Origin: Legionellaceae bacterium
Lineage (GTDB): Bacteria > Pseudomonadota > Gammaproteobacteria > Legionellales > Legionellaceae
Reading direction: 5' to 3'
Length of the DNA: 19,909 nucleotides
Assembly (NCBI GenBank): GCA_947504795.1
Contig: CANNJG010000014.1
Location: 1-19,909, forward strand
How positions within the stretch are numbered: the first letter of the stretch is position 1; each line of letters begins with the position of its first letter. Below are positions 1-7,737 of the stretch, in pieces. The position numbers were made by a program, and so were the translations under genes. The notes beneath the pieces are model-generated. The model searched no databases. It saw nothing but the letters and a program-made list of their open reading frames with translations, and was not told the origin of the DNA.

Positions 1-949
1 CGCCTGGCTGTCCGCCAGTCCACAAAGACTTACCCATTCGCATTTGATTATGGGTAATCAGCGCATTCGCTGCGTCCAAAATGACCCCTGTAGATCGATA
101 ATTCTGTTCCAAACGAACAATCTGGCTATTCGAAAAATCACGTTCAAAGCGTTGAATATGCTCAACTTTCGCACCACGCCAGCCATAAATAGACTGATCA
201 TCATCTCCGACTGCCATCACACTTGCTTCTTCCCCAGCTAATAAGCGCAACCAAGCATATTGAACGGTATTGGTGTCTTGAAATTCATCGACTAAAATCA
301 TGCGAAAGCGTCGTTGATAATGCGCTAATAAGTCAGGCGTATCTCGCAATAACTCATGCGTACGCAGAATAATTTCAGCAAAGTCGATCACCCCGGCTCG
401 TTGGCAGGCTTGTTCATAGGCCGCATATATAGCTAACCAAGTTTTACCTGGGCCATAGCTGGGTACATTGACATGTTTTGGGCGCAACCCTTCGTCTTTA
501 TTGCCATTAATGAAACCTTGCGCCTGTTTTGGGGGCCATTGATCACTGTCTAATTGTAGCTCGGCAATCAGGCGTTTCAGCATCCGTAGCTGGTCATCAC
601 TATCTAAAATTTGAAACGTCTGCGGTAAGCGTGCCGCGACAAAGTGGCGTCGGAGTATGCGATGACATATTCCATGGAACGTACCAATCCATAAGTCTGC
701 GACGGGGCGCTTCAGTAACAAAGACAGGCGCTCTTTCATTTCACCTGCCGCTTTGTTGGTAAAGGTAACGGCTAAGATGCTATCGGGTGACAACTGACCC
801 GTATGGATTAAAAAAGCAATACGACTTACCAACACTTTTGTCTTACCAGAACCAGCACCAGCTAGAATTAGTTGATGTCCCAAAGGCGCCGTGACCGCGG
901 TGTGTTGGGCAGCATTGAGATCAGTTAACCAGGCATCGCGCTCGGTCAT
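1..949 (-). CDS. uvrD: DNA helicase II UvrD, N-terminal 316 residues (3' end outside window)
   Basis: This is a superfamily 1A 3'-5' DNA helicase that acts in nucleotide excision repair and methyl-directed mismatch repair. The minus-strand frame opens with ATG at 949-947, preceded by a GGAGA Shine-Dalgarno, and has no stop before the left edge. Visible motifs in order are Walker A GAGSGKT (about residues 31-37), TFTNKAA (62-68), GTFHGICHR (89-97), Walker B DEFQD (221-225), GDDDQSIYGWRGA (248-260) and QNYRST (282-287). The order, spacing and intervening sequence (for example QILDSDDQLR and KDEGLRP) match E. coli UvrD, a protein of about 720 residues, so the C-terminal motifs IV-VI lie outside the window. 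Rep and PcrA are close relatives, but the detailed match favours UvrD. The gene is divergent from the TPR gene at 1148. Confidence 0.95.
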   Translation of the reverse strand, partial: MTERDAWLTDLNAAQHTAVTAPLGHQLILAGAGSGKTKVLVSRIAFLIHTGQLSPDSILAVTFTNKAAGEMKERLSLLLKRPVADLWIGTFHGICHRILRRHFVAARLPQTFQILDSDDQLRMLKRLIAELQLDSDQWPPKQAQGFINGNKDEGLRPKHVNVPSYGPGKTWLAIYAAYEQACQRAGVIDFAEIILRTHELLRDTPDLLAHYQRRFRMILVDEFQDTNTVQYAWLRLLAGEEASVMAVGDDDQSIYGWRGAKVEHIQRFERDFSNSQIVRLEQNYRSTGVILDAANALITHNQMRMGKSLWTGGQPG

Positions 950-985
950 GGAATTTCTCCAAGTTAGGAGTCTAAAAAGCATTGG

Positions 986-1014
986 AGTATAACAGAACAG
1001 CTATGGAATGAAAC
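986..1014 (-). promoter_or_regulatory. candidate sigma70-type promoter for uvrD
   Basis: Read on the minus strand, TATACT (986-991) lies 17 bp downstream of GTTTCA (1009-1014). The -10 box is good and the -35 box is poor. It would give a leader of about 30 nt before the ATG at 949. It is supported only by motif and spacing. Confidence 0.3.
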
Positions 1015-1147
1015 CAAGCTTCGGAGGAAACAACCCGGCTCCCAAAGATAGAAATCATACCGTGCAAAGATAAAAACATAAAACAGGTTGTATCTCTAAA
1101 AAAAACCTGGCAGACTAATTGCACCGATAATTGACTACCAGTTAGAC

Positions 1148-1981
1148 ATGAGCATCGAAGCTGTTCATACGGACATGATATATCAGGGTCATGAAGACGC
1201 GCTAATAAGTTCTTTGCAAGAATTAGAAACTTGTGACCCTTACGATTTTGTCAAAATCAAGGAACGTCATGCCAAAAATTTGACAGAAATGGCAGACTAC
1301 CTGTTCGATAACGAAATTTGGGCCGAAAGTCTAGAGTATTACAAACAAGCCAAAGAAGTGATTGGGTCTTGGTCAGTTGAGGCCATTCAAACGGATCCTC
1401 GATATAGGCAATTAGCTGATGCCATTGACGCAGCAAGCGCCAACATTGATGCGTGCACCAATACTGACTACTTATCTGGTCTAACACGTCATAAAGCCAA
1501 TTGCCTGACTGATATGGGCCACTATTTTTATAACAAATATCTGTACGCGGATGCCATGCAATATTATGCACAGGCCAGAGATTTCCTTTCAGATGACCCA
1601 ACTATTTTGAACCAGCTGGGCGTGTGTATGATTAATCTTGGCAAGTACCTGCGCGCCATCAACGTGTTTGAACTCATGGAACGTCGCAATTCAGATGTCG
1701 ATGATAAAGCTCTCGCGTTATACAATATTTCTTACTGTTATCGTTTAGATCAAGAATGGCAAAAAGCCGAAGTCGCTATTAAAAAATGTTTGAAATATAA
1801 TCCGAATGATCTGAATAGCCAGAAAATATTACAGGAATTGCGTGACTGGATTTCTAAATTGTCTTACCTGAGTTACAGACGAAACTTGTTTAAAACCAAT
1901 ATGCTACACAGAGCAGAACGCGGCGTACCAAAAGAGGTCGAACACGATATCGCAACCCCTTCGAGTACGAGGACGCCATAG
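1148..1981 (+). CDS. TPR-repeat protein, function unknown
   Basis: A 277-residue soluble protein with no signal peptide or membrane segment. It has about four tetratricopeptide-like units at residues 42-75, 117-150, 151-184 and 185-222. The first two units are similar (NLTEMADYLFDN...ESLEYYKQAKE against CLTDMGHYFYNK...DAMQYYAQARD), which suggests an internal duplication separated by a linker of about 40 residues. The C-terminal 40 residues are basic and unstructured-looking. TPR folds bind other proteins, and compact ones include type III secretion chaperones of the LcrH/SycD kind, but no specific family is recognised. The ATG at 1148 has no clear Shine-Dalgarno, and Met10 (1175) is an alternative start. 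It lies between the divergent uvrD and the hem operon, 145 nt upstream of hemC on the same strand. Whether it is co-transcribed with hemC is unclear. Confidence 0.75.
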   Translation: MSIEAVHTDMIYQGHEDALISSLQELETCDPYDFVKIKERHAKNLTEMADYLFDNEIWAESLEYYKQAKEVIGSWSVEAIQTDPRYRQLADAIDAASANIDACTNTDYLSGLTRHKANCLTDMGHYFYNKYLYADAMQYYAQARDFLSDDPTILNQLGVCMINLGKYLRAINVFELMERRNSDVDDKALALYNISYCYRLDQEWQKAEVAIKKCLKYNPNDLNSQKILQELRDWISKLSYLSYRRNLFKTNMLHRAERGVPKEVEHDIATPSSTRTP

Positions 1982-2126
1982 AGTAGGCCAATTTTCAGTC
2001 CCGCAGTTCCTCCCTGAGAAAGCGTTACTTACTCAACGCGCCTGCCTGCAAGGGCAGACGGCATGCCCAGAAGACAGGATTTTCAAAGCTTATTTTCGGA
2101 ACGGAGACAGAGAGACACAACTCATT

Positions 2127-3050
2127 ATGCAACCATCAACGTTACGAATTGCAACGCGCAAAAGTCCGCTTGCGATGTGGCAAGCCCAATCGATCGCCTC
2201 CCAGTTGCAACAGGCATGGCCAGGCCTTGCGATTCAACTTCTCCCCATGCAAACCTCCGGCGACCGCTTTTTAAAAGATAAACTCCTTGCCGTCGGCGGC
2301 AAGGGGTTATTCGTTAAAGAACTCGAAGACGCTTTGTTACAAAACAAAGCCGATGTTGCAATACATTCCATGAAGGACGTGCCGTCAGCCTTGCCAGATG
2401 GTTTAGAAGTAGTCGTGATCGCTAAGCGAGATAGTCCTTATGACGCATTCGTGAGTCTTAATTATACCACTATCGACGCACTCCCAACCGGGGCTGTGAT
2501 TGGCACAGCGAGTTTGCGCCGTCAATCACAATTACTTGCCTATCGCCCTGATATCACTACGCAAACCCTGCGAGGAAATATTCACACGCGCTTAAAAAAA
2601 CTGATCGCTCATCCCTTCGATGCCATCATTTTAGCTGTGGCTGGGCTAGAACGCATGAATTTGCACAGCGAAATCAAACAAATCATTCCTAGCGAGGTGA
2701 TGTTACCTTCTTGTGGTCAAGGTGCATTGGGAATTGAGTGTCGCCTCGATGATAGCAACACGCAGACCTTGATTGCCCCTATCCATAACAAGTTGACTGC
2801 CACGTGCGTCAACGTAGAACGCGAGATTAACCGTTTGTTGGGGGGGAATTGTCATGTCCCGGTCGCCATATACTGTCAAGTTCAAGATGAGACACGTTTG
2901 TTGCTCCGGGCTAAAGTCTTATCACCTGACGGGCGTAGAATGATTCAAGGCACCAGTTCTGGCCCCATTGAGGATCCAACAGCATTAATCGAACTCTGCG
3001 CCGAACAACTCTTTACTCAAGGGGCCAAACAATTACTACAATTAACCTAA
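2127..3050 (+). CDS. hemC: porphobilinogen deaminase (hydroxymethylbilane synthase)
   Basis: HemC polymerises four porphobilinogen molecules into hydroxymethylbilane in the cytosol, an early step of heme and siroheme synthesis. The 307 residues are a normal family length. The catalytic Asp84 lies in HSMKDVP (81-86) and Cys242, which holds the dipyrromethane cofactor, lies in LGGNCHVP; both fall at the same numbers as in E. coli. The substrate-binding arginine-rich stretches TASLRRQSQ (127-135) and LRGNIHTRL (148-156) are present. The start at 2127 gives the usual N-terminus (LRIATRKSPLA). GGAG lies about 20 nt upstream, so the ribosome site is not ideal. It is the first gene of the hemCDXY cluster, and its stop overlaps or abuts the beginning of hemD coding sequence. 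Confidence 0.97.
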   Translation: MQPSTLRIATRKSPLAMWQAQSIASQLQQAWPGLAIQLLPMQTSGDRFLKDKLLAVGGKGLFVKELEDALLQNKADVAIHSMKDVPSALPDGLEVVVIAKRDSPYDAFVSLNYTTIDALPTGAVIGTASLRRQSQLLAYRPDITTQTLRGNIHTRLKKLIAHPFDAIILAVAGLERMNLHSEIKQIIPSEVMLPSCGQGALGIECRLDDSNTQTLIAPIHNKLTATCVNVEREINRLLGGNCHVPVAIYCQVQDETRLLLRAKVLSPDGRRMIQGTSSGPIEDPTALIELCAEQLFTQGAKQLLQLT

Positions 3051-3133
3051 ATGGGTTACGCGTTCTTAATACCCGACCTATCCCTCAAGCCTATGCTTTA
3101 AGTTCAAAAATAAACCATTATGGCGGCGTATCG
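3041..3133 (+). other. in-frame upstream coding sequence of hemD lacking a standard start codon
   Basis: The frame of the GTG at 3134 stays open upstream to a stop at 2969-2971. From about 3041 it encodes residues that align with the HemD N-terminus (LRVLNTRPIPQAYAL...GGVSVSLP, compare the E. coli start ILVTRPSPAGEEL). No ATG, GTG or TTG exists in this frame between the upstream stop and 3134. The possibilities are an ATT start at 3041 (just inside the end of hemC), a CTG at 2996, or a one-base indel, since the out-of-frame ATG at 3051 followed by GGTTACGCG becomes in frame if one G is added. With this segment the protein would be about 252 residues, close to the 246 of E. coli HemD. Starting at 3134 gives 221 residues and loses the first strand and the TRP motif. 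Confidence 0.7.
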
Positions 3134-3799
3134 GTGTCCCTGCCCACTTTGATTATTGAACCATTACCTGATGATTGGCTGAAGCAGTTACCGACATTAG
3201 CGACAGTAAATATCGCTATTTTTGCGAGCACGAATGCTGTTCATTATTTTTTCAAAGGTCTCGAAGCCCATCAAATCCCTTGGCCAGAATCCATAACGGT
3301 GCTTGCGATTGGTGAAACAACTGCAAACACGATTAAACAGTATCATCAAGGCCACCTCTACCACCCCAGGATTGCCGATAGTGAGCACCTCCTTCAACTC
3401 GAAAGCGTCCAACAAATATCCGGCCAGACCGTCCTGCTTATCACGGGTCGAGATAGCAGACCCTTGATTGCAACCACGTTACACAATAAGGGCGCCTCCG
3501 TCTATCCGATCCCAGTCTATCAACGTTTAGCTCCGGAAAAAAACTTAGACTTTACTCAGTCGTTATGGCAAGATGATTCTATCGACGTCGTTTTGTTGCT
3601 AAGCCAGGAAGCTACTGCAAATTTATTGACCTTGTTTGCAGAAAAAGCCAAGGCTTGGATGGTATCCAAACCTTGTATTGTCATCAGTCCCCGACTAGCA
3701 AAAGCAGCGCATGCGGCTGGCTTTCAAACCGTCATCACCACCACTTATGCGAATCTATTAACCAAACTTGCGAGCATGGCCCATGACCAAGGATGCTAA
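3134..3799 (+). CDS. hemD: uroporphyrinogen-III synthase (N-terminus probably begins upstream)
   Basis: HemD cyclises hydroxymethylbilane with inversion of ring D to give uroporphyrinogen III. The sequence is divergent, as usual in this family, but shows typical elements: a LPTLIIEPLP-like stretch at the beginning, FASTNAVHYFF, LAIGETTANTI, an LLITGRDSRPLIATTL segment with the domain-swapped Rossmann-like pattern, VYPIPVYQRL, and VISPRLAKAAHAAGF near the end. Position directly after hemC and before hemX supports the call. GTG at 3134 is the first standard start in the frame, but homology continues upstream (see the entry at 3041-3133), so the true protein is likely about 252 residues. The 3' end overlaps the hemX start by 17 nt, which suggests translational coupling. 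Confidence 0.9.
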   Translation: MSLPTLIIEPLPDDWLKQLPTLATVNIAIFASTNAVHYFFKGLEAHQIPWPESITVLAIGETTANTIKQYHQGHLYHPRIADSEHLLQLESVQQISGQTVLLITGRDSRPLIATTLHNKGASVYPIPVYQRLAPEKNLDFTQSLWQDDSIDVVLLLSQEATANLLTLFAEKAKAWMVSKPCIVISPRLAKAAHAAGFQTVITTTYANLLTKLASMAHDQGC

Positions 3800-4907
3800 A
3801 AAATCTCCAGAAAAACCCCTAATTGCAGAAGCATCTTTGGCGACTGAAACACCAAATACAGGATCTAAAAACGCGGCATTCATCCTTGTCGTCGTCTTAT
3901 TAAGCCTTGTGACAGGCGTCGGTATTATTATCAATCAGCAGTATGTGAACGATACACGAAAATTATTAGTGCATACGCAAGCGATGCAGCAGCAACAATC
4001 AAATAAAATCAGCACCCTACAACAGACCTTACACCATGTCATCCAAACCAATCAGACGCTCTCGGAGCAATTCCAACAATCCGCGCAACAGATATCGTCT
4101 TTCATCAACGAACACCCCTATCAATCCAGTGATTGGATTATTCAAAAAGCGCGTTATTATCTTGAGTTAGCTCAAATCAATACCAATTGGATGGATAGTC
4201 AATCCACCACCATCGTATTACTTAAACAAGCAGACATGATTTTAGCGCATACGCATCAACCTAGTTTAAATCCGTTGCGTCAAGCCATTGCCGAAAACAT
4301 AATGACCCTCCAAAACGCCCCTACCGTCGACACCCAAGCCATCATTCGACAATTGAAATCAGTGCACACTGAGATCATTGCACTCAATCAAATATCAACA
4401 CAGGATTTCGATGCCTCCTCAAACCCTTCCCTAGTGAACACTTGGCAAGATAGGCTATTGAGTAATCTCAAGCACCTAAAAAACTTAATCGTTGTGCATC
4501 ACTATGCTCATGATGCGTTACAGGCTCAATTAATGCCAAATGCCACTGCACTCGTGTTAGAAAGCGTGCGTTTGAATCTTGAACAAGCACAAATTGCCCT
4601 GCTCAATCATCAGCAAACGTTGTATGCCTTAACTTTGACCACCATTCTGCACAATATCCAAAATTACGACGACCCGACTAATCCAAAAACCCAACACATT
4701 ATCGAAGCAGTCCAAACACTAATAGCCCTCCCTATAAACCAAAAGGCCCCGATTTTAATTGATCTATTAACACTATTCGATTCACTTACCCAACCATCAA
4801 AACCTTTACCCCCCCCCCTTCTCGCAAGGTTAGTGAATAATGATACGTATCCTAGGCGTATTTATTGTTTTATTAGCCGCTATTTATTTAGGGTTATGGT
4901 TACATAA
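3783..4907 (+). CDS. hemX: HemX family membrane-anchored protein (often labelled uroporphyrinogen-III C-methyltransferase)
   Basis: HemX is encoded downstream of hemD in many gammaproteobacteria. It is an inner-membrane protein of uncertain biochemical role; the methyltransferase label has no visible SAM motif to support it here. The protein has a short charged cytoplasmic N-terminus, one membrane helix (AFILVVVLLSLVTGVGII, about residues 28-46 from Met 3783), then a long Gln-rich coiled-coil and helical periplasmic domain with the conserved-looking segment WIIQKARYYLELAQ. ATG 3783 (MTKDAKK) is preferred to the ATG at 3768 because it gives the usual polar N-terminus and a smaller overlap with hemD. 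The frame ends at 4907, overlapping hemY by 68 nt. This tail follows a C10 run and looks like out-of-frame hemY sequence. A one-base change in the run would end the protein at 4833 or 4840 instead. Confidence 0.85.
   Translation: MTKDAKKSPEKPLIAEASLATETPNTGSKNAAFILVVVLLSLVTGVGIIINQQYVNDTRKLLVHTQAMQQQQSNKISTLQQTLHHVIQTNQTLSEQFQQSAQQISSFINEHPYQSSDWIIQKARYYLELAQINTNWMDSQSTTIVLLKQADMILAHTHQPSLNPLRQAIAENIMTLQNAPTVDTQAIIRQLKSVHTEIIALNQISTQDFDASSNPSLVNTWQDRLLSNLKHLKNLIVVHHYAHDALQAQLMPNATALVLESVRLNLEQAQIALLNHQQTLYALTLTTILHNIQNYDDPTNPKTQHIIEAVQTLIALPINQKAPILIDLLTLFDSLTQPSKPLPPPLLARLVNNDTYPRRIYCFISRYLFRVMVT
4809..4818 (+). repeat. ten-C homopolymer in the 3' end of hemX
   Basis: Ten consecutive C encode Pro-Pro-Pro plus the first base of a Leu codon. 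Nine C would lead to TAG at 4831-4833, and eleven C to TAA at 4838-4840, which would overlap the hemY ATG at 4840. Both lie more naturally with respect to hemY than the present stop at 4905-4907. The tract is either a slippage-prone site or a length-calling error in the read data. Confidence 0.8.
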
Positions 4908-5718
4908 TGATCCTGGGTACGTGTTTATTGCCACCCATCATTGGACCATTGAATCAACCCTTTGGCTCACATTTTTTATATTGTTCATTATCCTCCTAGG
5001 CCTCCATGGGGTGTTAGTACTCCTTAAAAAACTCTTTAATCTTCCGAAGCGGTGGCAACAATCGCGCCAAAATAGGCGCCTTGCCAAAGCCGAAGCCAAA
5101 CTAGGTTTAAGTGAATTTAACAAAGGTAATTGGCAAACATTATATGTGCTGTTACCGACGCTTAAATCCAGTAAACTCATCCCGGATCCTGCTTTTAAAC
5201 TATTTCAACAACACGTTTATTGTCATCATGTGCAGCACCTTGTAACAACCAAGCCCCCTCAGGAAATAAAACAATGGATAGATGCTTTACCTAAAGCGCT
5301 TAAAAATGACCCCGAAATCATGTATCACTATTGCCATTTTTTGCTCAGCCAGCATGAAGATAATCTTGCAGAATCGCTGTTACGTCGTTGTCTACAAACC
5401 CATATTGACCCTGCGCTCCTCGACTTGTATCGCCAACTCAATATCAAGACGTTGCGTGTAGCGTTTATTGAATCTTTGTTAAAGAAAAACCCGAATTCTG
5501 CCGCAGTCAATTTATGCATGGGTCGTATCTTCTGTAACCAGAAACTCTGGGGCAGGGCTAAAGATTATATTGAGAAGAGCATACAGATTCACCCTTGCAG
5601 AGAAGCTTATTACGAATTAGGGCATCTCTTTGAAAGCTTGGGCAACCAGACCGATGCGAGCCAAGCTTATAAACAGGGATTATTAAAATCTGTTGTATCG
5701 GTCAATCACCATGCTTGA
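4840..5718 (+). CDS. hemY: HemY family membrane protein with TPR-like region (short form)
   Basis: HemY of proteobacteria is an inner-membrane protein encoded in the hem operon and unrelated to the Bacillus protoporphyrinogen oxidase of the same name. Its exact role in heme synthesis is unsettled. Two N-terminal membrane helices (about residues 4-22 and 41-63), the loop DPGYVFI between them and the basic KRWQQSRQNRRLAKAEAKLGLSEFNKGNW stretch are the HemY_N signature. The rest is helical with TPR-like units, ending in a typical unit (GRIFCNQKLWGRAKDYIEKS...AYYELGHLFESLGNQTDASQAYKQGL). At 292 residues it is about 100 shorter than E. coli HemY (398). The loss appears to lie between the NKGNW segment and the central helices. 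The ATG at 4840 has AAGG about 10 nt upstream. Confidence 0.88.
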   Translation: MIRILGVFIVLLAAIYLGLWLHNDPGYVFIATHHWTIESTLWLTFFILFIILLGLHGVLVLLKKLFNLPKRWQQSRQNRRLAKAEAKLGLSEFNKGNWQTLYVLLPTLKSSKLIPDPAFKLFQQHVYCHHVQHLVTTKPPQEIKQWIDALPKALKNDPEIMYHYCHFLLSQHEDNLAESLLRRCLQTHIDPALLDLYRQLNIKTLRVAFIESLLKKNPNSAAVNLCMGRIFCNQKLWGRAKDYIEKSIQIHPCREAYYELGHLFESLGNQTDASQAYKQGLLKSVVSVNHHA

Positions 5719-5737
5719 CACTCGGACAAACGTCTTA

Positions 5738-5766
5738 TTGATCCGCAATTAAAATAAGCGGATTAA
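5738..5766 (+). other. inverted repeat after hemY
   Basis: TTGATCCGC and GCGGATTAA pair at 8 of 9 positions around an 11-nt A/T-rich loop. There is no T tract behind it, so it is only a weak terminator candidate for the hem operon. The right arm overlaps the start of a dispersed repeat copy. Confidence 0.3.
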
Positions 5767-5809
5767 ATACTCAATGCAACGAAACAATCGGGATTTTGCA
5801 TCAATCGCG
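5762..5809 (+). repeat. REP-like dispersed repeat, copy A
   Basis: This 48-nt segment aligns without gaps to 10984-11031 with 37 identical positions, sharing ATTAAAnACTCAAT, ACGAA and TTTTGC blocks. It lies in the 114-nt gap between hemY and the ATPase gene, in the same orientation as the other copy. A core of the type ACGAAGCAATCC is, from memory, common in intergenic repeats of many proteobacteria. Confidence 0.55.
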
Positions 5810-5832
5810 ATAAACCTTAGCAATGGAAGACG

Positions 5833-7671
5833 ATGAATGTGCTAACTCGATTTCTTGATAAATGGCAAATGGTCATTGCAATAAGTTCAATACTCGCAAT
5901 CGCGATGCATTTTGCGTTGGACAGTAACGTTCCCCTGCTCGTGATTATTACCTGCGGTGGTTTGCCACTTATAATTCAAATCGTACTTAAAATATTCAAA
6001 ATTGGCATGGGCGCAGATTTTCTAGGCGCAATTGAGCTGGTTGCAGGTACTGTACTTGAGCAATATTTGGCGGCTGTATTAATCGTGCTTATGTTGTCAG
6101 GTGGCCAGGCTTTGGAACGCTATGCGATGCGCCGAGCATCCGCGGTTTTGCGCGCGCTTGCGGATCGAATGCCGTCTTTAGCTCACCGCAAAAATGATGG
6201 TAACATTGAAGACATTCCCCTGATCGATATTGCCACTGGTGATCATATTGTCGTATTCCCCCATGAAACTGTGCCCGTAGATGGTGAGGTAGTCGATGGT
6301 CAAGGCTCCATGGATGAATCCTATTTAACCGGCGAGCCCTATTTTGTTTCAAAAACCATAGGTGCGGACGTTCTTTCAGGCGCAATAAATGGTGAAGCGG
6401 TGCTGGTGATTCGTGCTGGAAAGGTTGCCCAGGACTCTCGCTATGCGCAAATCATGAGCGTTATGCAAGAAGCCGAGCAAAAACGGCCGACTATGCGGCG
6501 CCTCGCTGACGTATTCGGTGGCTGGTTTTCAGCGGTGGCATTTATTGTTGCAGGTGTGGTTTGGTCTACCACGGGTAACGCATTAACTGCATTAGCAGTC
6601 CTCATAGTGGCAACACCATGCCCGTTAATTATCGCGATTCCGATAACGATAATCAGCGCCATATCCATGGCAGCAAGGCGCGGAATCATCATCAAAGACC
6701 CCACCGTTTTGGAGCGCTTACCCACTTGCCGCACAGCAATTTTTGATAAAACGGGAACACTCACTTACGGCAAACCAACACTAACTGAGATTATTACTGT
6801 AGAAGGTGGGGTCGCGAATGATATTTTACAATCTGCAGCTAGCTTAGAGCGATATTCAAAACATCCTCTTGCTGACGCCATTTTGCAAGCTGCAGAAAAA
6901 AACGAACTCGTAATGATTGAAGCAAAAAATGTCTCTGAAAAGCCCGGACAAGGCTTAACGGGAAGGGTTATGGGAAAAGATGTTTTTCTAACCAGTCGCA
7001 AAAAATTGCTGCAATCGCAGCCCGATATTCAATTGCCGCCAACTGCTGCTGGACTCGAATGTATCATCATCCAAGATGGCAAATATGCTGCAACGTTCCG
7101 CTTCCGCGATGCTCCGCGTTCTGCAGGAAAACCCTTTATCAGTCATTTAGGGCCAGCGCACCAATTTAACAAAGTGATGCTGGTATCCGGCGACCGGGAA
7201 TCAGAAGTGACTTACTTGGGAGACTTGCTCGGGATTAAGGAAATGCTGGCTTCGCAAAGCCCAGAACAAAAAGTAGCCATTGTGCGGGCAGAAACATTAA
7301 AAGCGCCAACGTTGTTTATGGGTGACGGAATAAATGATGCACCGGCTTTAGCATCAGCTACTGTCGGTGTTGCTTTTGGCCAACATAGCAGCATAACAGC
7401 TGAAGCGGCGGGTGCTGTCATTATGGAGAATTCGCTCGAAAAGGTGGATGAATTAATCCACATAAGTACTAAGTTACGCCGTATTGCCCTGCAAAGCGCG
7501 GTGGGTGGCATAGCGATTTCAATCATTGGAATGGGTTTTGCGGCATGGGGTTATGTCTCCCCCGTTCAAGCAGCACTAATGCAAGAATTGATTGACGTCA
7601 TTGCCATTGCCAACGCTCTGCGTATGACCTGGGGAAATAAAGTTGAAATTGATTTAAACAAAGGTGCTTAA
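5833..7671 (+). CDS. P1B-type heavy-metal-translocating P-type ATPase, TPC type
   Basis: A 612-residue ATP-driven metal ion exporter of the inner membrane. Hydrophobic segments lie at about residues 13-30, 33-55 and 62-93, then the actuator domain with TGE (166-168), the helix pair 230-285 with the ion-site motif ATPCPL (260-265), the phosphorylated DKTGTLT (Asp305), the P1B-specific HP dipeptide in YSKHPLA (344-345), GDGINDAPALA (497-507) and the C-terminal helix pair ending QELIDVIAIANALR. TPC, rather than CPC or SPC, is linked in published subgroup schemes to a small, poorly characterised class, so the metal cannot be named. There is no N-terminal HMA domain or His-rich tail. The start ATG at 5833 has GGAAG just upstream. 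It is not obviously part of the hem operon (114-nt gap holding a repeat) and no regulator gene adjoins it. KdpB is excluded by the HP and TPC motifs. Confidence 0.92.
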   Translation: MNVLTRFLDKWQMVIAISSILAIAMHFALDSNVPLLVIITCGGLPLIIQIVLKIFKIGMGADFLGAIELVAGTVLEQYLAAVLIVLMLSGGQALERYAMRRASAVLRALADRMPSLAHRKNDGNIEDIPLIDIATGDHIVVFPHETVPVDGEVVDGQGSMDESYLTGEPYFVSKTIGADVLSGAINGEAVLVIRAGKVAQDSRYAQIMSVMQEAEQKRPTMRRLADVFGGWFSAVAFIVAGVVWSTTGNALTALAVLIVATPCPLIIAIPITIISAISMAARRGIIIKDPTVLERLPTCRTAIFDKTGTLTYGKPTLTEIITVEGGVANDILQSAASLERYSKHPLADAILQAAEKNELVMIEAKNVSEKPGQGLTGRVMGKDVFLTSRKKLLQSQPDIQLPPTAAGLECIIIQDGKYAATFRFRDAPRSAGKPFISHLGPAHQFNKVMLVSGDRESEVTYLGDLLGIKEMLASQSPEQKVAIVRAETLKAPTLFMGDGINDAPALASATVGVAFGQHSSITAEAAGAVIMENSLEKVDELIHISTKLRRIALQSAVGGIAISIIGMGFAAWGYVSPVQAALMQELIDVIAIANALRMTWGNKVEIDLNKGA

Positions 7672-7737
7672 AACTTGATTTTTAGCGGGTCAAGCCTGTC
7701 AGTCCTCTAAGCACCTAAAATAGAACAAGCCTTAGGC

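Noticed and set aside
529..762. 77-codon plus-strand open frame
   Set aside because: It lies antisense to well-supported uvrD coding sequence and has no recognisable features.
1257..1601. 114-codon minus-strand open frame
   Set aside because: It is fully antisense to the TPR gene, whose repeats are clear; the composition looks like a shadow.
2063..2281. plus-strand frame overlapping the hemC start
   Set aside because: It overlaps the conserved HemC N-terminus in another frame and has no domain.
3768..3782. ATG 3768 as hemX start
   Set aside because: It adds five residues (MRAWP) not typical of the polar HemX N-terminus and lengthens the overlap with hemD. ATG 3783 is preferred, though this is not proven.
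6089..7526. four minus-strand open frames
   Set aside because: They are all antisense to the P-type ATPase with its full motif set.
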